Below the pieces are notes generated by a model. It was not told the DNA's origin and searched no databases. It saw nothing but the letters and a program-made list of their open reading frames with translations. A stretch of DNA of 64,000 nt, taken from positions 57,243,851-57,307,850 of the forward strand of contig NC_071611.1 of NCBI RefSeq assembly GCF_024509145.1, given 5' to 3'. A program made the position numbers and the translations under genes. Positions 36,797 to 50,476 of the stretch are shown here, in pieces. The stretch comes from Vidua macroura (Eukaryota > Chordata > Aves > Passeriformes > Viduidae). Every line of letters begins with the position of its first letter. Position 1 is the first letter of the stretch.

Positions 36797-38703
36797 TCAA
36801 ACCTGCATTCTTTTTTGAGTTGTATTCTTGTCAGTTATAATGATGTAATTAATAATAATGATATTTTTAGAAAAAACAAAAAAGACAACTACCAACAAAC
36901 CTTTGTTTTTGTTTTGCTTTTATTAGTGTTCTTCTTCCTTCCAAAAATCTCCTTTAGCTTTCTTTTTTTCCTGGGAAGGTGAAAATCTGTGCTTCTTGAT
37001 TTGTCTGTAATCCTATAAGGTCAATCAAAATATGACCAGAAGTTTCACAATATCAGAAATCTTTCCAATAACAACAGTGTCCCGTGGTTCATAAATTCTC
37101 TACATAGTTAATCATAATCTCATTTATTTCCGTTCCAGCAAATTTCTTTCATAAACTTTGCTACCCTTAAATTTAGGTGGTACCACATGATGTTTAGTGA
37201 TTATTCCTCTTCTGGAGCAGCTGCTGAAACTTCCATTCTTTGCTGATCCCTTCCTCCCAGCAGTCCAAGTACTTCCCTACAACTTGCCTGTACCTTGTCT
37301 ATTTCTTCAGTGTTTTAAGAGTATTGCTTCATTTAGTTAGATAATATTAATCTCATTAACAATGTTTTGGCATGCCTGCATATCCAATATCCTAGGAACA
37401 TTGCAAATGTCCATATATTATTTTTCTGATATTTTTTATAGAAAACAGCTTTTGATCTGAAGATCTCATTATTATCAGAAAAGCAAAAAGAAACAGTAAA
37501 ATACCATATGGTTATCTCATTTTATAATCTGGTAGACTAAACTGGTCCTATGGACATTCAAAACCAGAAGTGTCAAATAACATTGACAAATTAGTGCTAT
37601 TTTAACTACAGAACCATTACAATTATTGGCCCTTTTTGTTCTAGTTTCTCTGAAAAAATGGCATGTGTTATGCACATGGCTACAGACTTCAACTACTAAT
37701 TCTAATAAAGACTTGAAAGAGCACCCTGCAGTCTTTTTATCCAGATCAGAACTGTACTGAGACAAGGCAGCAGTTTTAATGAAAAAATGGGTGATGAAAA
37801 TTGTTTTAGTTTAATGTCCTTGTAGACCTGACCTTTGCGGATTAAAAAATAATAGGCTATTAATACAGAGCTGCTCTCCATTCAGCAGTAGTGCATGGGT
37901 ACTTATATGAATATAGTTCCTTGTGATGGTTTTCCAGTAAGTGTCCTGCTGAGGTATGGGCAGATGTGAGTGTTCTGAGTGATTTGGGCATGAAAATCAA
38001 ATGAAGTCTGTTCTATCAAACCAAGATTATGTACTGCATGAGCTCCTGCTCTGTTGAGGAATCCTTTCTACATAATACTATACAATAATAACATTTGATA
38101 ACATATTTGAAGTTTTTAATGTTGTCATTCAGCTGTAATCTGTATAGCACTAATATCAAATAGCTCTACTCATATTTTATAAAGACAGACTGGTAGAGAA
38201 TATTATATAGAAAAGTAGTTTTTATTAGATCTAGTCTGTTCACCCAGAGATTTCTTTTAAATATGGAGACTGAGGACAATGGAAGAGTAGGGGAAAATGG
38301 AAAGCACACTTATGTCCAGTAAGGCATATTTAATTTTCTGAGACTTTGGCAAGTGTCATGAAATGAAAACAGAAAAGCATGCAAAGTTTTTAGAGTCCCA
38401 GCTTGCAGAATTCCTAGTTACCTCAAGCAAATCTGAAGAAAAGCAAGATACTAAGGAATTTCCTCAGTATAACCATTTTGTACTGAGATTTTTTTATGCT
38501 ATAAACAAGTTTGTTAGAGTTATTACTACATATTAATACATATTACTAACTCTATAATGACAAGCTATAATATAATGAACAAATTAGTAGGTAAATTTGT
38601 ATATGAATGCCAGTGAAAGTATATTATAGAATCTAGTAATATCAAATATATTTATGAATGAAATGATACATATTTTCAAATTTAAATAATAAATATTTTT
38701 TGA
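36797..38703. other. Non-coding interval; upstream part may belong to the relict frame
   Basis: 36797-37310 is T-rich on + (A-rich on -) and gives coding-like fragments in changing frames on the - strand, without a match I can name. 37310-38703 is plain AT-rich DNA with ORFs of 82 codons or fewer. Confidence 0.45.
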
Positions 38704-38733
38704 GACTGATTGACTGATTGATCTGACTGATTC
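38704..38733. repeat. Short GACT/GATT tetranucleotide repeat
   Basis: Interspersed GACT and GATT units (GACTGATTGACTGATTGATC), a short degenerate microsatellite. Confidence 0.7.
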
Positions 38734-39064
38734 CAGATGCTGGAAATTTTCAGTACTTTAGTGAAGTCCCTCAAATCTTTCAGATTTTTACAATTGGCTA
38801 ATAGTTATATATAGTCATTGCTTGCCTGTGACTGAATTTTAAAATCTGCTACATTGAGCAAATATTCTTTTAAGAATCAAATTCTGTGAGGTGTGGGGAT
38901 ATTGGATGTAATAACCAGTGTTATGAACTTGCATATCAGAAAAGCTCCACAACTAAAGAAACCAAAAAAAATAGTACATTACATTTAAATACGTTATGAT
39001 GATTTAGCTTTTTCCCTTAGTATTATCAGCTGCAATATCTGTTAGTACTGCCTTGAATGTTAGC
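38734..39064. other. Non-coding AT-rich interval
   Basis: No ORF or repeat-family signature. Nothing recognised. Confidence 0.5.
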
Positions 39065-39085
39065 AAAAAAAAAAAAAAAAAAAAA
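39065..39085. repeat. Run of 21 A
   Basis: Pure A run followed by CCAAACAAAAAAG. It could be an old poly-A tail of a + strand insertion, but no gene-like body was recognised upstream. Confidence 0.85.
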
Positions 39086-42000
39086 CCAAACAAAAAAGTA
39101 AAGATATTAATACAGACAATTTAATAGTCTAAGTGTTTGGCTGCCTACAGTTATTCTCCTTGTAGGAGGTTAGTAAGTGTTTCTATTGGGACACACTATA
39201 TGCTACAAGTGCTACATTGGTACCAGAAAAGTTATAATTTCCCCATTGAAATCAAGTAAAAAATGTGAAGAATGCCTGAAAGCACAATCAAATTAATTCA
39301 TACTAGTCATCCATATTTCATAGTAGAGTATTTGAGGTGCTTTAGGTTGGGTGAAGAAGTGGCAGTTCATCCCCATGTGGTCCTGTTTTGTCTGGTGGAA
39401 TAAACAAAACTCAAAGGATATGAAAATAGCTTTAATGCTAAGTCAATCTCATAGTGAAAAGTGCATGAAATCTGAATGTGACACCTGGAAAGAATTACCT
39501 TGGACTATCAACAAGAATGAAAATATTTCATAATATTTCATAACAGTACTGCAACTCCACAAAACCAGATTATCCAAATGAACAATTTGAGTTAGCATGA
39601 AGTGTGCCAACAGAATGTAGTAGACATATTTTGAAAGGTGAGACAAACCTTAGGACATAATTGGTGTTAACAGTTACTGCTCAGTGTCATGTCTGGATGC
39701 TTTTCTAGTTCAAAAAGATATTAGTAAGAAGTTGTTCCCAGCAGTATGAAAGTCAATGACATGGAACCCGTCCCTAACACAGTTTGGTAGTAGTGTTTGC
39801 TTCCTAAGAGCAGTGTTACATGGATTATTTAATCTAGATATATAATTGTACATCCTTGAGTTCATTTTAGTTTGCTTTGTAGACGAAACAGCGGAAAATG
39901 CAAAGCTTTACAAAGGACAAAGACAAATTTATGTATGTTTTTAAAGCTATTAGGGTTGAACCATCTAAAAGCCATTTTGCTGATGAATGGTGGGGTCTCC
40001 AACAGTAGCAAATGGTGTGAATCCATGGTTAATACTGATCTGTCTAAAGAATAGAGTGAAAAGAAAAATAGCTACCATTTTTGGTATTCCACTCTGGAAA
40101 CAAACCCTGCATGATGTTGCTGATCCATTATTTCTTTTTTATTCTGTCAAGTTTGAACAGCTGACTGATTTTACCCATTGTAAGACTCAGTAATGCTGTG
40201 AAACCCTAAAAATTATGAAGTCTAGCTACTGTGTTCTACAACTGGCATGAGGTGAATCTTCAGAATGAAGCTGATTAGAAGCTACATGAGAGACTGATTG
40301 GTGTAGTCCATCAGATGCTAACATGGGTTTACATGAGACACATGGTATTTGCAGGGAAATACCTGCAGACTGAGAGATGCAGAAACACAGCATTTAAGTT
40401 GTATTGCACAGGTTAAATTACTGCACTACTATAACATAGGCATCCAGAGCAAGGACAAAGTAATTAACAAGTGTGTGAAAAATTCCACTTTTAGCAGCAA
40501 TTAATTTTTAGGATTATGTATTCTAATATGGGAGTTAATACTGGGTAGGTTTTTGTAAGGATGCTAGCTAGGAAATGGTAACTGAGGAGTTTGACATTAA
40601 TTGTTCAGTATTGCCTTCTGTGTACCTAAACATTCAATCAAGCAAATTGAAAACTTTCTGGAAGACTTATTCTTATATCCAAATTAACTTCTGATATGTC
40701 CTGCTGCACATACTGTAGAGAAATGTAAGTGAGACCTGCTCTTTGCTAATGGCATTAATAAAAATAATTTCCCTGGGATTTTGATGTATTATTGTGTTCA
40801 CCACCTATTATTGCTTGCTGATAGATTTATTTAATAAAAAAAAAAAGAATTAATCTTTGTCCAATTGTTACTGACATTGTGTTATTAGACAAACATTTTT
40901 CCATTAAAAAATATATGCTTATAGTACTGTTTTGGACAGGTTAATATTTTTTTTGCATTTTACAAGAAGAAAGTTTATTACTATGCTGACATTAATTCAT
41001 GTGGAATAATGCTCTCCAAACCAGTTGCTGCCACCACATAAGGGCTGATTTGCTAATTGCTATCCTAAGGTGGAATCAAGGTTTGTCTTTACATTAAACC
41101 CAGTAACTGCAGGAGGGATGGTCAGGACCACAGTATGCATAACACTACACAGATTTAATATGGGGAGTTGTTGATGATGTGCTGTATGAAGATGTTTTTT
41201 ATTGGTTCCTTGGATATCTAAAAGCAGCTCTGAATGCAGAGACATACTACAGAAATGGTCTCACTTTTTAATTCCTTCTCCTAGAGAAATCTATTGGTGG
41301 TGGCAGATGAGGGTTTGTTGCCAAGTGGGACTGAGTGAGGCTAGAGTACCCTACTGTCTACCTGTGAAACCATCTTGGACAAAAATGATGGTTTGGAGAC
41401 GGGGTTGGACTCACTCCCCTGATGCATTGTCTACATCCTGCTTTTGCCTTTCTGTGAGCTCTGTGTTTTTTGCAGCATGGGAAAAGTATATGAGGAATTG
41501 TGTATATGAGGTCTGAACTGGAAACCACAAGCAGGAGCCATGTGGTGAGCCGGCTAGTTGTGGCTGCCTGGTCGCGGGTGCTCTCTACAGTGCCATGAAG
41601 CTTTTGTGCAGGTAGAGGTGTTGAAACTGCTCCACAAGGGTGGATTTACCCTAAGGGCTTCATAATTGCAGGTTGTTATACCATTCATGCTGGAGAAATA
41701 ACAGTATGATTTGAAAAAGTGCTGGCAGATCTGAAACGAACTAATTACAACTTTATAAAACAGGTTTCTGGAATTTGTCTTCGCTATTCACTTAACAGTT
41801 CTAACCCTTTTCTCTACTGAGCACTGATCATTCAGTCGTACTTTGGTCATTATGTGCCGTTTGCATCCACGAAATAATTCTTCTTTATGCTTTTATTCAC
41901 CGAGTATACTTTGCTGTACTTTTGGAGAACTTGTCCCTTTTATAGTAAATGAAATGAGTCTCAAATATATTAGGTAGATTAAAAGAGCTGGATAAAGCTT

Positions 42001-45000
42001 TGGAGGCTCCTATCCTTCACTCCACATCCAGAAAATGTCCAGGGATAGTGAACTAGAGCATAATTGCTCAAAAGTTTCTGCAGAGCTCTGGCATCATGCC
42101 TCAGTAATTTATGTTACTACAGTTTCTAGAGTTCTTCCATCTTATTCTTTTATGCCTCTGTGTTTGACAGTACTTCACCTTCATTATCTTTAAAGATCAA
42201 CACTAAAACAAGATATATCCTCCCTTTTCCCTCTTTCCAAACCAAAACAAATAAATCACTTAGCTTCTTTGCTGTCTCTTTAGTCTACCCACTGTGTTAT
42301 TTTTAATCATTTTGACCTTGTAAATGAAATGACTTTTACAAGGATCTCAAGATATACTTAAGAGATTCCTCTGTATCAGCAATAAATTTTTAAAAAGTTG
42401 CATTATGTTATTATACACTGTCTTTTTTTGTAACAACTTTTAAAATGTTTTTATGGCCTTGCCAGTGTTTCAGCTAAGTGGCTTTATATGATATCCATCA
42501 AGGAGAGAATTCAAGCTTTATGGTTGTATATTATGTGTTATCTCTGAAATGGAAGATTTATACATTTTGAGTATTCATTAGGCAATAAATAAATACTTTA
42601 GATAAGTACCACTGTGAAGAATGTGTGTATTTCCACTGAGTTTTCTGCACAGGTGTGTTTTGGAATGATTTTCATATGGTCGTATATCAGTTTAGTGAGA
42701 GATTTGCCAGAGACTTATTGTCACTAGTTCATTTTATCCAGAGGTTTTATCCAAAGGTTTTGTTATGTTCTTGTCATGTTTTATTTTTTCAAAATAGCAT
42801 GATGCTTTTGCAATTCCTTATCACAAGCAATAAGTACAAGTATATGGAAATAAAATGTTATATTTCAATATGGGGTGAAAGTTTATTCTCTGCACAATTC
42901 ACTTCCAAACAAATGTTGAAGGACTGAAGCTTTGTTTAGTTTTAGAATTTTTTTTTAAAGTAGGTTTTCACAACTGAAACATTTCAGTTTGAAAATTTTG
43001 TAACTGTAATCTATATTAATTTTCAACCCAAGAATTTATTATTGGCAGTAAAAGCTATAGATCCACCTAAAAATCCCAAAGTACTGAAGCATAAAAATTT
43101 TCTGAAGAGGAAGTGCTAGTAGAGTTTGGGTAATAAAATAATGCCTTGACTCATCTGTAATTTAGGAGTGCAATTTATGAAAGGGATTAATGTTTAACAT
43201 TGGGGAATAGAAAGAATGGAGCAGCTATAATAGTTTTAAATGCCCTCTTATTAAACATCTAGGCCAAATTGCCTTATATTGCTCTATATCTTCAGCTCAG
43301 TCCAATGTTTAACAACCTGGACAATAACTAAAATTATATAGGGAAATTATTGTTTTTATAAAATGTGGCCAGTATTTTACAATACTAGAAATACCTAATT
43401 ATTATTGAATATGGATTTGAATTCCTCAAGAAGGCTGTTGCTACCTAAAGAGTGTTTTTTCCCTATGTTTTTATGTGACATAAAGTAAAAATAAATAGCA
43501 TCCATGTCAATGTACAAAGCAAATCAAAAGTCAAAAATGTTGGCTTTATTAGTATTCCTTATTAGCTGATAATTAATTATTTTTTTATTAATTTGCTGGT
43601 CTTGTGAGATTGTTAAAAATTAATCATTAATGGGAAGCAAATGGCAACCCCACAACAACACAGCTGTTCTTTGTTAAAATAATTGAGGGTGTCTGCACTC
43701 ATATGGTGGTAAGAAATTTTGAGCTACAACTGGACACTGTTCCTAATGGTCTTAAGTTATAATTGAGTTTACAAGTTTCACAGTCATACAAGAAACAATG
43801 TAAAGGAAGGACTGTTTTGTATGATTTTCTTACAAATTCATGGAAGTGGTGATGAAGATAATTCTTCCAACCCATTCAGGTTATAAGAAATACCTGAAAT
43901 TTTAGTTTTTTTCCCACAAAATTTCTTACACTTTCATGTCTTCCATGTTATTTGTTTAATGAAAGGCAAAAATAATTTTGATATATTAGGAGGAGGACAG
44001 GAATGTTGTGATTTTGATTTTATCTTTTTGGGAAACTGGGAAGTCTGTCTCAAGCAGATCTTTCCTAATTTTCTTCAAAATTTTGCATACAAAACACCCA
44101 GTTTAGTTGTGGCAAGGCTTAGTCTCAGGTAGCCCAGAGGCACCCTGCTTATAAGCAAGGAAATTGTCAACATTCATGGTACATTTGGACAGTCAGAATT
44201 GAAGTTAGCCAGAGCTGCCAACAGGCTAATGTTGTTCATACAGGTGCTGTCTTGGCTAAGAGGAGGGAAGCCTGAGTATGCTCAGATTTTAGGTCAGTGA
44301 CTGCGTGGTGCAGTTTTGAAGTGGGACTGGTTGGCAACCACTGTGTGCACAGGCTCAAGGCAGCCCTGCATAGCTTGCTCCACTGTTATTTTTAAATTTC
44401 TGCCTGAGTCTCCCTTGGAAACAGTCATCTGTAAGAATTCAGCTACCAGTGTGGGGTAGGAGCAGGTGCAGAGCTCACAGCAACCACACTGTGAGTCAAC
44501 ACAAATTAAGGGTGTAAGGCACAGACTGAAAGCAAGAGGAAGCTTTGAGGGAGGACACTGAGCTCAACAAGGAGTCAAACACAGGGCAGGAGGTAGCGTG
44601 ACAAGGAGTTTGAATTAGGGGGAAGTCTTCAGTTGTTACTGACAAAGAAAAGGTAGACATTCCAGGAAAACAATGCTGGAAAAATAAAGGTGACATCAAG
44701 TGAAAGGTATCACAGCAGGCTTCACAGATATGAACTGAAGTGATTAGCAATGGAATGAATGGTGAGACCATGCCCATATCCATGAAATAAATATTTTTGG
44801 CATTTTTAAAATCTTTTGACAGAGTTAGACTCCTGGATGCTAATATTAATGAAAATATATGATCTCCATCAAATCCCACTAATTTTAGAGGGTAGACTGT
44901 GAATTTAATCCATAATTTGTCTTGAAGTAAACATACAAATAAAGGTGTAAACCATATAAAAAACAACTTGAGATAATGAGCTGTTTCTTCACGTTACAAA

Positions 45001-45217
45001 CCTTGAGAGATTCTTTGCTTTGCATGGAAAGTCATAATAACAGCATAATAACAAAAAATCATTTCTCTCGAAAAATATAAGAGAGAAAAAAATCTTCCAC
45101 TGAGCCTCATGTGAATCTTTGTTTCCCTTGTCCTTTCAAGAAGAACCCTGCCAAGGTTGCATGGAATCATATATTTGAAAGACAAAGTGTTTTAATGAGT
45201 TTAAGGACATTCCTCAT
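39086..45217. other. Non-coding AT-rich interval, no gene seen
   Basis: ORFs reach 156 codons (44496-44966, -). That frame is Ser/Leu/Phe-rich without a signal, domain or repeat I can identify, and it lies in a purine-rich stretch of the + strand that is poor in - strand stops. A short cluster of CpGs occurs at about 41550-41580 (GCCGGC, TCGCGG) with no other sign of a promoter. Nothing else supportable. Confidence 0.5.
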
Positions 45218-45239
45218 AATTGGAAATGAATTTCCAATT
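45218..45239. repeat. Perfect 10-bp palindrome with 2-nt centre
   Basis: AATTGGAAAT (45218-45227), centre GA, ATTTCCAATT (45230-45239). With so small a centre it acts as a near-perfect DNA palindrome rather than an RNA hairpin. Confidence 0.65.
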
Positions 45240-45580
45240 CCTTTCAAGGAATTTATCAAGTAGGTTGGAACCCTTTTCCTGAAATGTGCACTTGTTTTAT
45301 GAATTGTCCTATTAATAATAATTTAATTCACTTACAACTCTACTTTCTGCCTATGTATTGAAACATTGACTTCTGAACTGCTCTCCCTCTGCAACTATCT
45401 ATGTCTTGGTGTGAAAATCACAGAAAGATTAAGCTCAAAAATCAGCATAAGAAGATTAGAGCGTAACTGGTAGAAAAAAAATTAATTGTCTTTGCACATG
45501 TTTGAAATTCTAGCATGTATCTGATGCAATGAAGACATCAACTGAAAATGCCCCAGGACATATATTTTCTTTTTGTTTTC
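45240..45580. other. Non-coding AT-rich interval
   Basis: No gene or repeat family recognised. Confidence 0.5.
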
Positions 45581-45605
45581 TTTTTTTTTTTTTTTTTTTT
45601 TTTTT
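45581..45605. repeat. Run of 25 T
   Basis: Pure T run preceded by CTTTTTGTTTTC. A second pyrimidine-rich stretch follows at 45670-45765. Together they cause the Lys-rich - strand ORFs at 45482-45776, which are not genes. Confidence 0.9.
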
Positions 45606-48600
45606 GCAAAATAAATGATCAGAGCTTTCTCCCACACTGAATAGCTTCCCTTTGAAGGACGATAAGGCTCTTTTTCCTTGCTCCCAAATTTTCTCTTCCC
45701 CTTTACATTTTTTGTTCTTCTTCCTTTCACTTTTTTCCTTCACATTTTTTCTTCTATTTCTTTTGCAAGAATGCAAGGGAAAAAAAATGCTTTCATATTA
45801 AGCTGGTTTTCAACATGAACAACTAGACCCAGTAAGGGATATTGGCAATGAAAAGAGTAGCATTGTTGTGATACACATGGTGACAAGGGCCACCTTTACC
45901 TTTGTCAAAATACATACACCAGATATTAGACTGTTACAATGTTCACAACAGGAATTGTTTGATTTTGGCAATTAAGTCCTGAGAGTTGAGTAAAAGTATA
46001 AAAAAAATCTATGACCTATACCGTCAAAACATTCAATTTACAGTCTATAATTGAGCAGTCAAACTTGCCAGGAAACTTTTTTCAGTCTAACTTGGATGGT
46101 CTTCACACATACATGCAAACAATCAAACGCAAGAAAAGGATGTTTCTTGACTTCTTGACCAAAGAATAGTGTAGATTAATCCAGTTTTATTTTCTAATAC
46201 TAGCTCTGAGGAGCATGGCAATAGTTGCACATGGTCTGTTTCTTTGAAAGTCAGCAAGGGTTGAGTGCTTTGTTTTGTTTTGCCTGAGTTACTGAGCCTC
46301 TTGCTACTTTTCAATATCATTTATGAGAACACTTCATAAGACATAGTTACTAAATACCAGTCCTGGTACTTTATGTTTCCTGTGGGCCACTGCATGTATC
46401 TTATAATTTGCATTGTGATGTGTAATTTGATAACATTTTATTGCAGTTGTCTGGCACTGCCACAAGGACCAAATCATAATACATAGGAGAGGTGGCACCT
46501 CAGCTTTGGGAAATGAGTAAAAAAATCCTTTACTTTCAGAAGAAAGCATGGAACAACTACATTTGGAGGAGGTCTTTGTATCCTAGTGTAGAATGGCCAA
46601 ATTAATGATTCATGACAGACAAACACACATCCCATGCTGCTGTTCTGGGACATGGTCAGCCTTGGACAGAAGTAACCTTTTGGTATGAGCTGGACCCTCT
46701 GCTGAAAGACATCAGATCTCCACAGAGGACAGCTGGAACAGCGTAACAGACATCACAGCATCAGCTTCCCACAGTGCCCACTTACTAAAGACCAAGAGGA
46801 AGAGGAACATGTATATCTCTCCCTAAGTGTGTGAACAGTGTCTGTGTGTAGCACCCCTTCCTGCCAAAAACCAAGGCTTCCCTGCACCCCTCAAAGAGCC
46901 ATGTCTGAAGAGAAAGCAGAGAATACAAGTTCAAGCAAATTGGAGAGCACCCAAGCTGTCTCATGTCTGCTTTAAGCAGGAACCACATTAGTTTTTATGA
47001 GTCATCCCAATATTTGGACCAATAGAAAAATAAGGTTTTCTTGGCCTCTTTTGTACCTTATATAAAGGGCATACCAAATAAATATTGTAATTAACATTAT
47101 TTTGAGCAGCAGACAAGTTCAGATTGTCATATTTGGTAGTCAGTTGAAGTGGCTGTGCAGAAGGATTTTGGACATGCATATAAATGTAGCCTACAGTCAC
47201 AAAAAATGCACCTTCTTTCACTTTAAGTTGACCATTCCTCCTATTTTGAGTAGTGTGAGAGTTATTGGATTGATTCGAAGTTACATATTTCCTTAAAGAG
47301 AAAGGGAAATGAAAGCCAAATTCAGAACTCTTGACCAGAGAGCTTTCCTTCTATGAATTAAATTATTTTTATGTATACGTAAGTGAAATGAAAATTAGTT
47401 AGCTGTTCTATATAAAAACTTCTGTTACTTTTTGCTTAGGCTTTTAGCTATCTGTCCTTGGAACCCACAGAATGTGTGTTCATTTATGTTTGGTGCTCCA
47501 AATCAATGCTGACAGCTGTAAATTTAGGCTAATAAATGAATTACACAGGTAAGGAAAAAAAGTACCATCTCCTCAGAGGTTTTATATGCCACATAGCTAA
47601 TGCTATCAAGAAAACATTGATCAGACACTATCTGATTGATTTTCCCCCCCTAGGTAGGTATTACTCTGCAGCTGATGAAATTGTAACTACTCATGTTTCT
47701 CTATCCTTCATATTTCCTATTATTAGATTTAGTCTGTCTGCTGTACTGGATCCTCCCTACAAAACTGAGCCTCCTAGGCAAAAGCAGAGACAATCTTCCC
47801 TTTCTGTCTGTGATCTTTAGGGACAAGTAGTAAAATTCCTTGAAAACCTTGCAAGCTTTTGGTTTTGGAGACGATGAGCACCCCTGGCAGAGCTGTGATG
47901 CAGGGCAGCAAGAGCCCTGGCTCCCAGGCCATCACCCCATGCCCTGCCTCAGCAATACACCCATGCCAGAGCTGGGGTAGGACAGGTTGTAATTCTGTTT
48001 CACAGGGACAGAATTCTGCAAATCACAGCAGCCATAAATCATCCTACAAGTAAGCAGTAATTAAGGATTGCTTGGAGGACCTGGGTGAATGGAAAAACAA
48101 CACAAAATAAAAGACCATTCTGAGAGCAGCAGAGGGCACTGCTGTTTTAAAGTCATCCTGATAAACCCCCGAGGATGCTGAATGCTCTGCAAAATTTCTT
48201 CTCCTTACCATTGTATTGCTCTGAGTCTCACCTGAAATCCATTCTGCTAATGTGAATGTATATATAATGGGCCTAATTTTACTTTCATTCTACAGTGAAT
48301 ATTAAGAGTGACTGCAATGAGGACAAGACATTAGAGAGCAAAATTGAGAGTGAATTAAAATGTTTTATCTGGGAATGAAAACAGGGAAACAGAGGAACAA
48401 CCATTTTTTAATGCTTGTTTAGAGAAGCTGAAAAGGGTCGCAAAATAGACTACCTTAGGAAGAATGTCTCTTATATACTTCGTGAAAAATATCAGATGAT
48501 ACAATCAAAGATTTTTTTTCAAAGCATAAAAAAACTTCACATGTGTTGAAGGGGAAAAATCTGGTAGTTTGTAACATTTTTTACAGTCCCATAGCTAATA

Positions 48601-48911
48601 TATCTAGATTCAATGAGGGCTGGAAAAAAGCATATAATATTTCACAAACTGGTCTGCTGTTTACTGATTCTAAACTGATGCTTTAAAATTACAGCTGTAT
48701 GTTTTATAACAAAATACACACATCCCTTAAAAATTATGAAGCTCTGCACATTTCAGCATTTGATTTAGCCTGGTGGTTTTATCATGTCTTCCTTTATTCA
48801 TAGTTCAACTACACAGCTGAAGGAAGACCCATTAAATTCAGCAGAGCTATTAATAACTGTGTATTATTACCTATAGTTACTGTTAATACTTGTTTTCTCC
48901 TACCAGTCTTA
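45606..48911. other. Non-coding interval, no gene seen
   Basis: A pyrimidine-rich tract at 45670-45765 is followed by plain DNA. 46640-46980 and 47870-48050 are moderately GC-richer but have no CpG enrichment, repeat ends or recognisable peptide. ORFs are 94 codons or shorter. Confidence 0.5.
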
Positions 48912-48962
48912 TTTTTTTCCTTTTTTTCCTTCCTTTTTTTTAATCCTTTTTTTTCCCCCTCT
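48912..48962. repeat. T/C-rich polypyrimidine tract
   Basis: Runs of T separated by CC and CCTTCC, broken only by one TAA near 48941-48943, ending in CCCCCTCTG. It resembles a splice-acceptor-type tract in composition, but no exon follows that I can support. Confidence 0.7.
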
Positions 48963-49819
48963 GTGTCTTCCAGAACTGCCCTGGATTTCTGCTTGAGTCA
49001 CCTCCTGATCTAGAGCTCTATCTAAATAAATTATAATATCCATTATGTTTGAGATTGTAGGCACCAGAGGACACACTTACCAAATGACTATCAGTAATGT
49101 GATGTCAAAACTTGCTGTCAAGGTGAAGATCTCTGAACCACTTTGTTGGCATTGAACATTTTCAAAACGTTGGCATCTTCACAGAATATTTTCTTTTTAA
49201 TTGCCTTCTGCCAAGCAAAAAACATTAGCCTGATTCTGCCAGCTTTATGGTTCCAGATGTCCAGATCTCTCATGATACCCTAAACCAGAGGCGTCAGGGT
49301 TTTATATTTTGTTATTAAGTTGTGCTGCTGACTCCCCAGCATAAGAGCATGTTACTGAGCTGATCTGTGACTATACTGAAGTAATTATTCTCTATACTGT
49401 TTACCTATAACTTACAACCATAAGAAAACTGACCTCTGGAGAAGTGTCATAGCAGAGGATAACAGTTTAAAATGTTATGTTTCACTTGAAGCTTTGCCAT
49501 CTTTGTGAGGGAAAGATAAGGGAAGTAAACTTCCTAAATACAGAATGTTGCTATTTAAAATCTGTTTGCTCACTTCCTAAAGCAGAATATTGTATACATG
49601 ACCACAACAGATGTCTCAGAAAATCAACCTTTCTCACATTTTAAGATTATCAAAAGATCTGTCAATTTACCGATATCTAAATATAGCTGTTTAGTCTTAG
49701 TACAGTTCTGTTAATGGTGCTACCTTCTCAAATGATGAGAGCAGTCCAAGACTGAGAAAAAACTTCACTGGTACAGATGGATTCTGTGCTTAAACTATGT
49801 AGTTTTGAATCATGAAGAT
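48963..49819. other. Non-coding AT-rich interval
   Basis: No ORF or repeat family of note. Confidence 0.5.
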
Positions 49820-49855
49820 GTTGTTTTGTTTTGTTTTGTTTTGTTTTTTGTTTTG
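49820..49855. repeat. (GTTTT)n pentanucleotide repeat
   Basis: Repeated GTTTT units with one expanded T6. From the - strand this is (AAAAC)n, the same motif as at 24187-24233 and flanking the T tract at 16141-16186. Confidence 0.85.
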
Positions 49856-50419
49856 AAGTGGAGAAGTTTTACAGACTGGTCTTGTTGAGACTTTTTTTGC
49901 AATATTACTATGAGCCTGTTTGGTGTTAATAGCAGGTTTAATGATGTAAACAAAAGGAAGATGAACTATTGCACTAAGCAGACCTCTCATATTATCAGTC
50001 AACATGCCTGGTCATGAGACACAGTCATATCTGCAAGATACCAACACTTTCCTTGAGTATCACTTTTCCTTAGACAAGGTGTAGTTTGCATCTTTCCTGC
50101 TATAACCCAAAATCCGTGTATCTTTATTTTGGTTAAAATCATCCCCTTAAAAGTCTGTTTCTTACAGTGCTGCAACAATAAATTAATAAAAAAATAACTT
50201 GGATTAGTGCTTAATCATCCTGAGGGGTGATGGAGAATTCAATTTTTAACGAAGATAAAATTAAAACTTTTAGAGAGAACCAAACAGAAATAAATGGAGA
50301 TAGGATCCACATTTAACAAAAGCCCATTCTGACATTTTGCAGAACAAGAGGTATTTCTGTATAATAGATTCTGTATTTTAAAAAACATAATTCCAGAAGT
50401 AAACAGTGTATTGTCAAGT

Positions 50420-50420
<1 letters not shown>
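49856..50420. other. Non-coding AT-rich interval
   Basis: Nothing recognised. Confidence 0.5.
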
Positions 50421-50461
<41 letters not shown>

Positions 50462-50476
50462 TTTTTTTTTTTTTTT
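50421..50476. repeat. Poly-T tract of 56 bp with one G
   Basis: T run of 40 (50421-50460), G at 50461, then T run of 15 (50462-50476), followed by GTGTGTATGG. It is the longest homopolymer-like tract in the window. The length is unreliable in most assemblies. Confidence 0.9.

Noticed and set aside
44496..44966. 156-codon - strand ORF
   Set aside because: Ser/Leu/Phe/Cys-rich, with no domain, signal or conserved motif. Purine skew of the + strand lowers - strand stops here, so chance is sufficient.
45482..45776. Lys-rich - strand ORFs of 82 and 88 codons
   Set aside because: Translations of poly-A and purine tracts (T25 and pyrimidine-rich DNA on the + strand).
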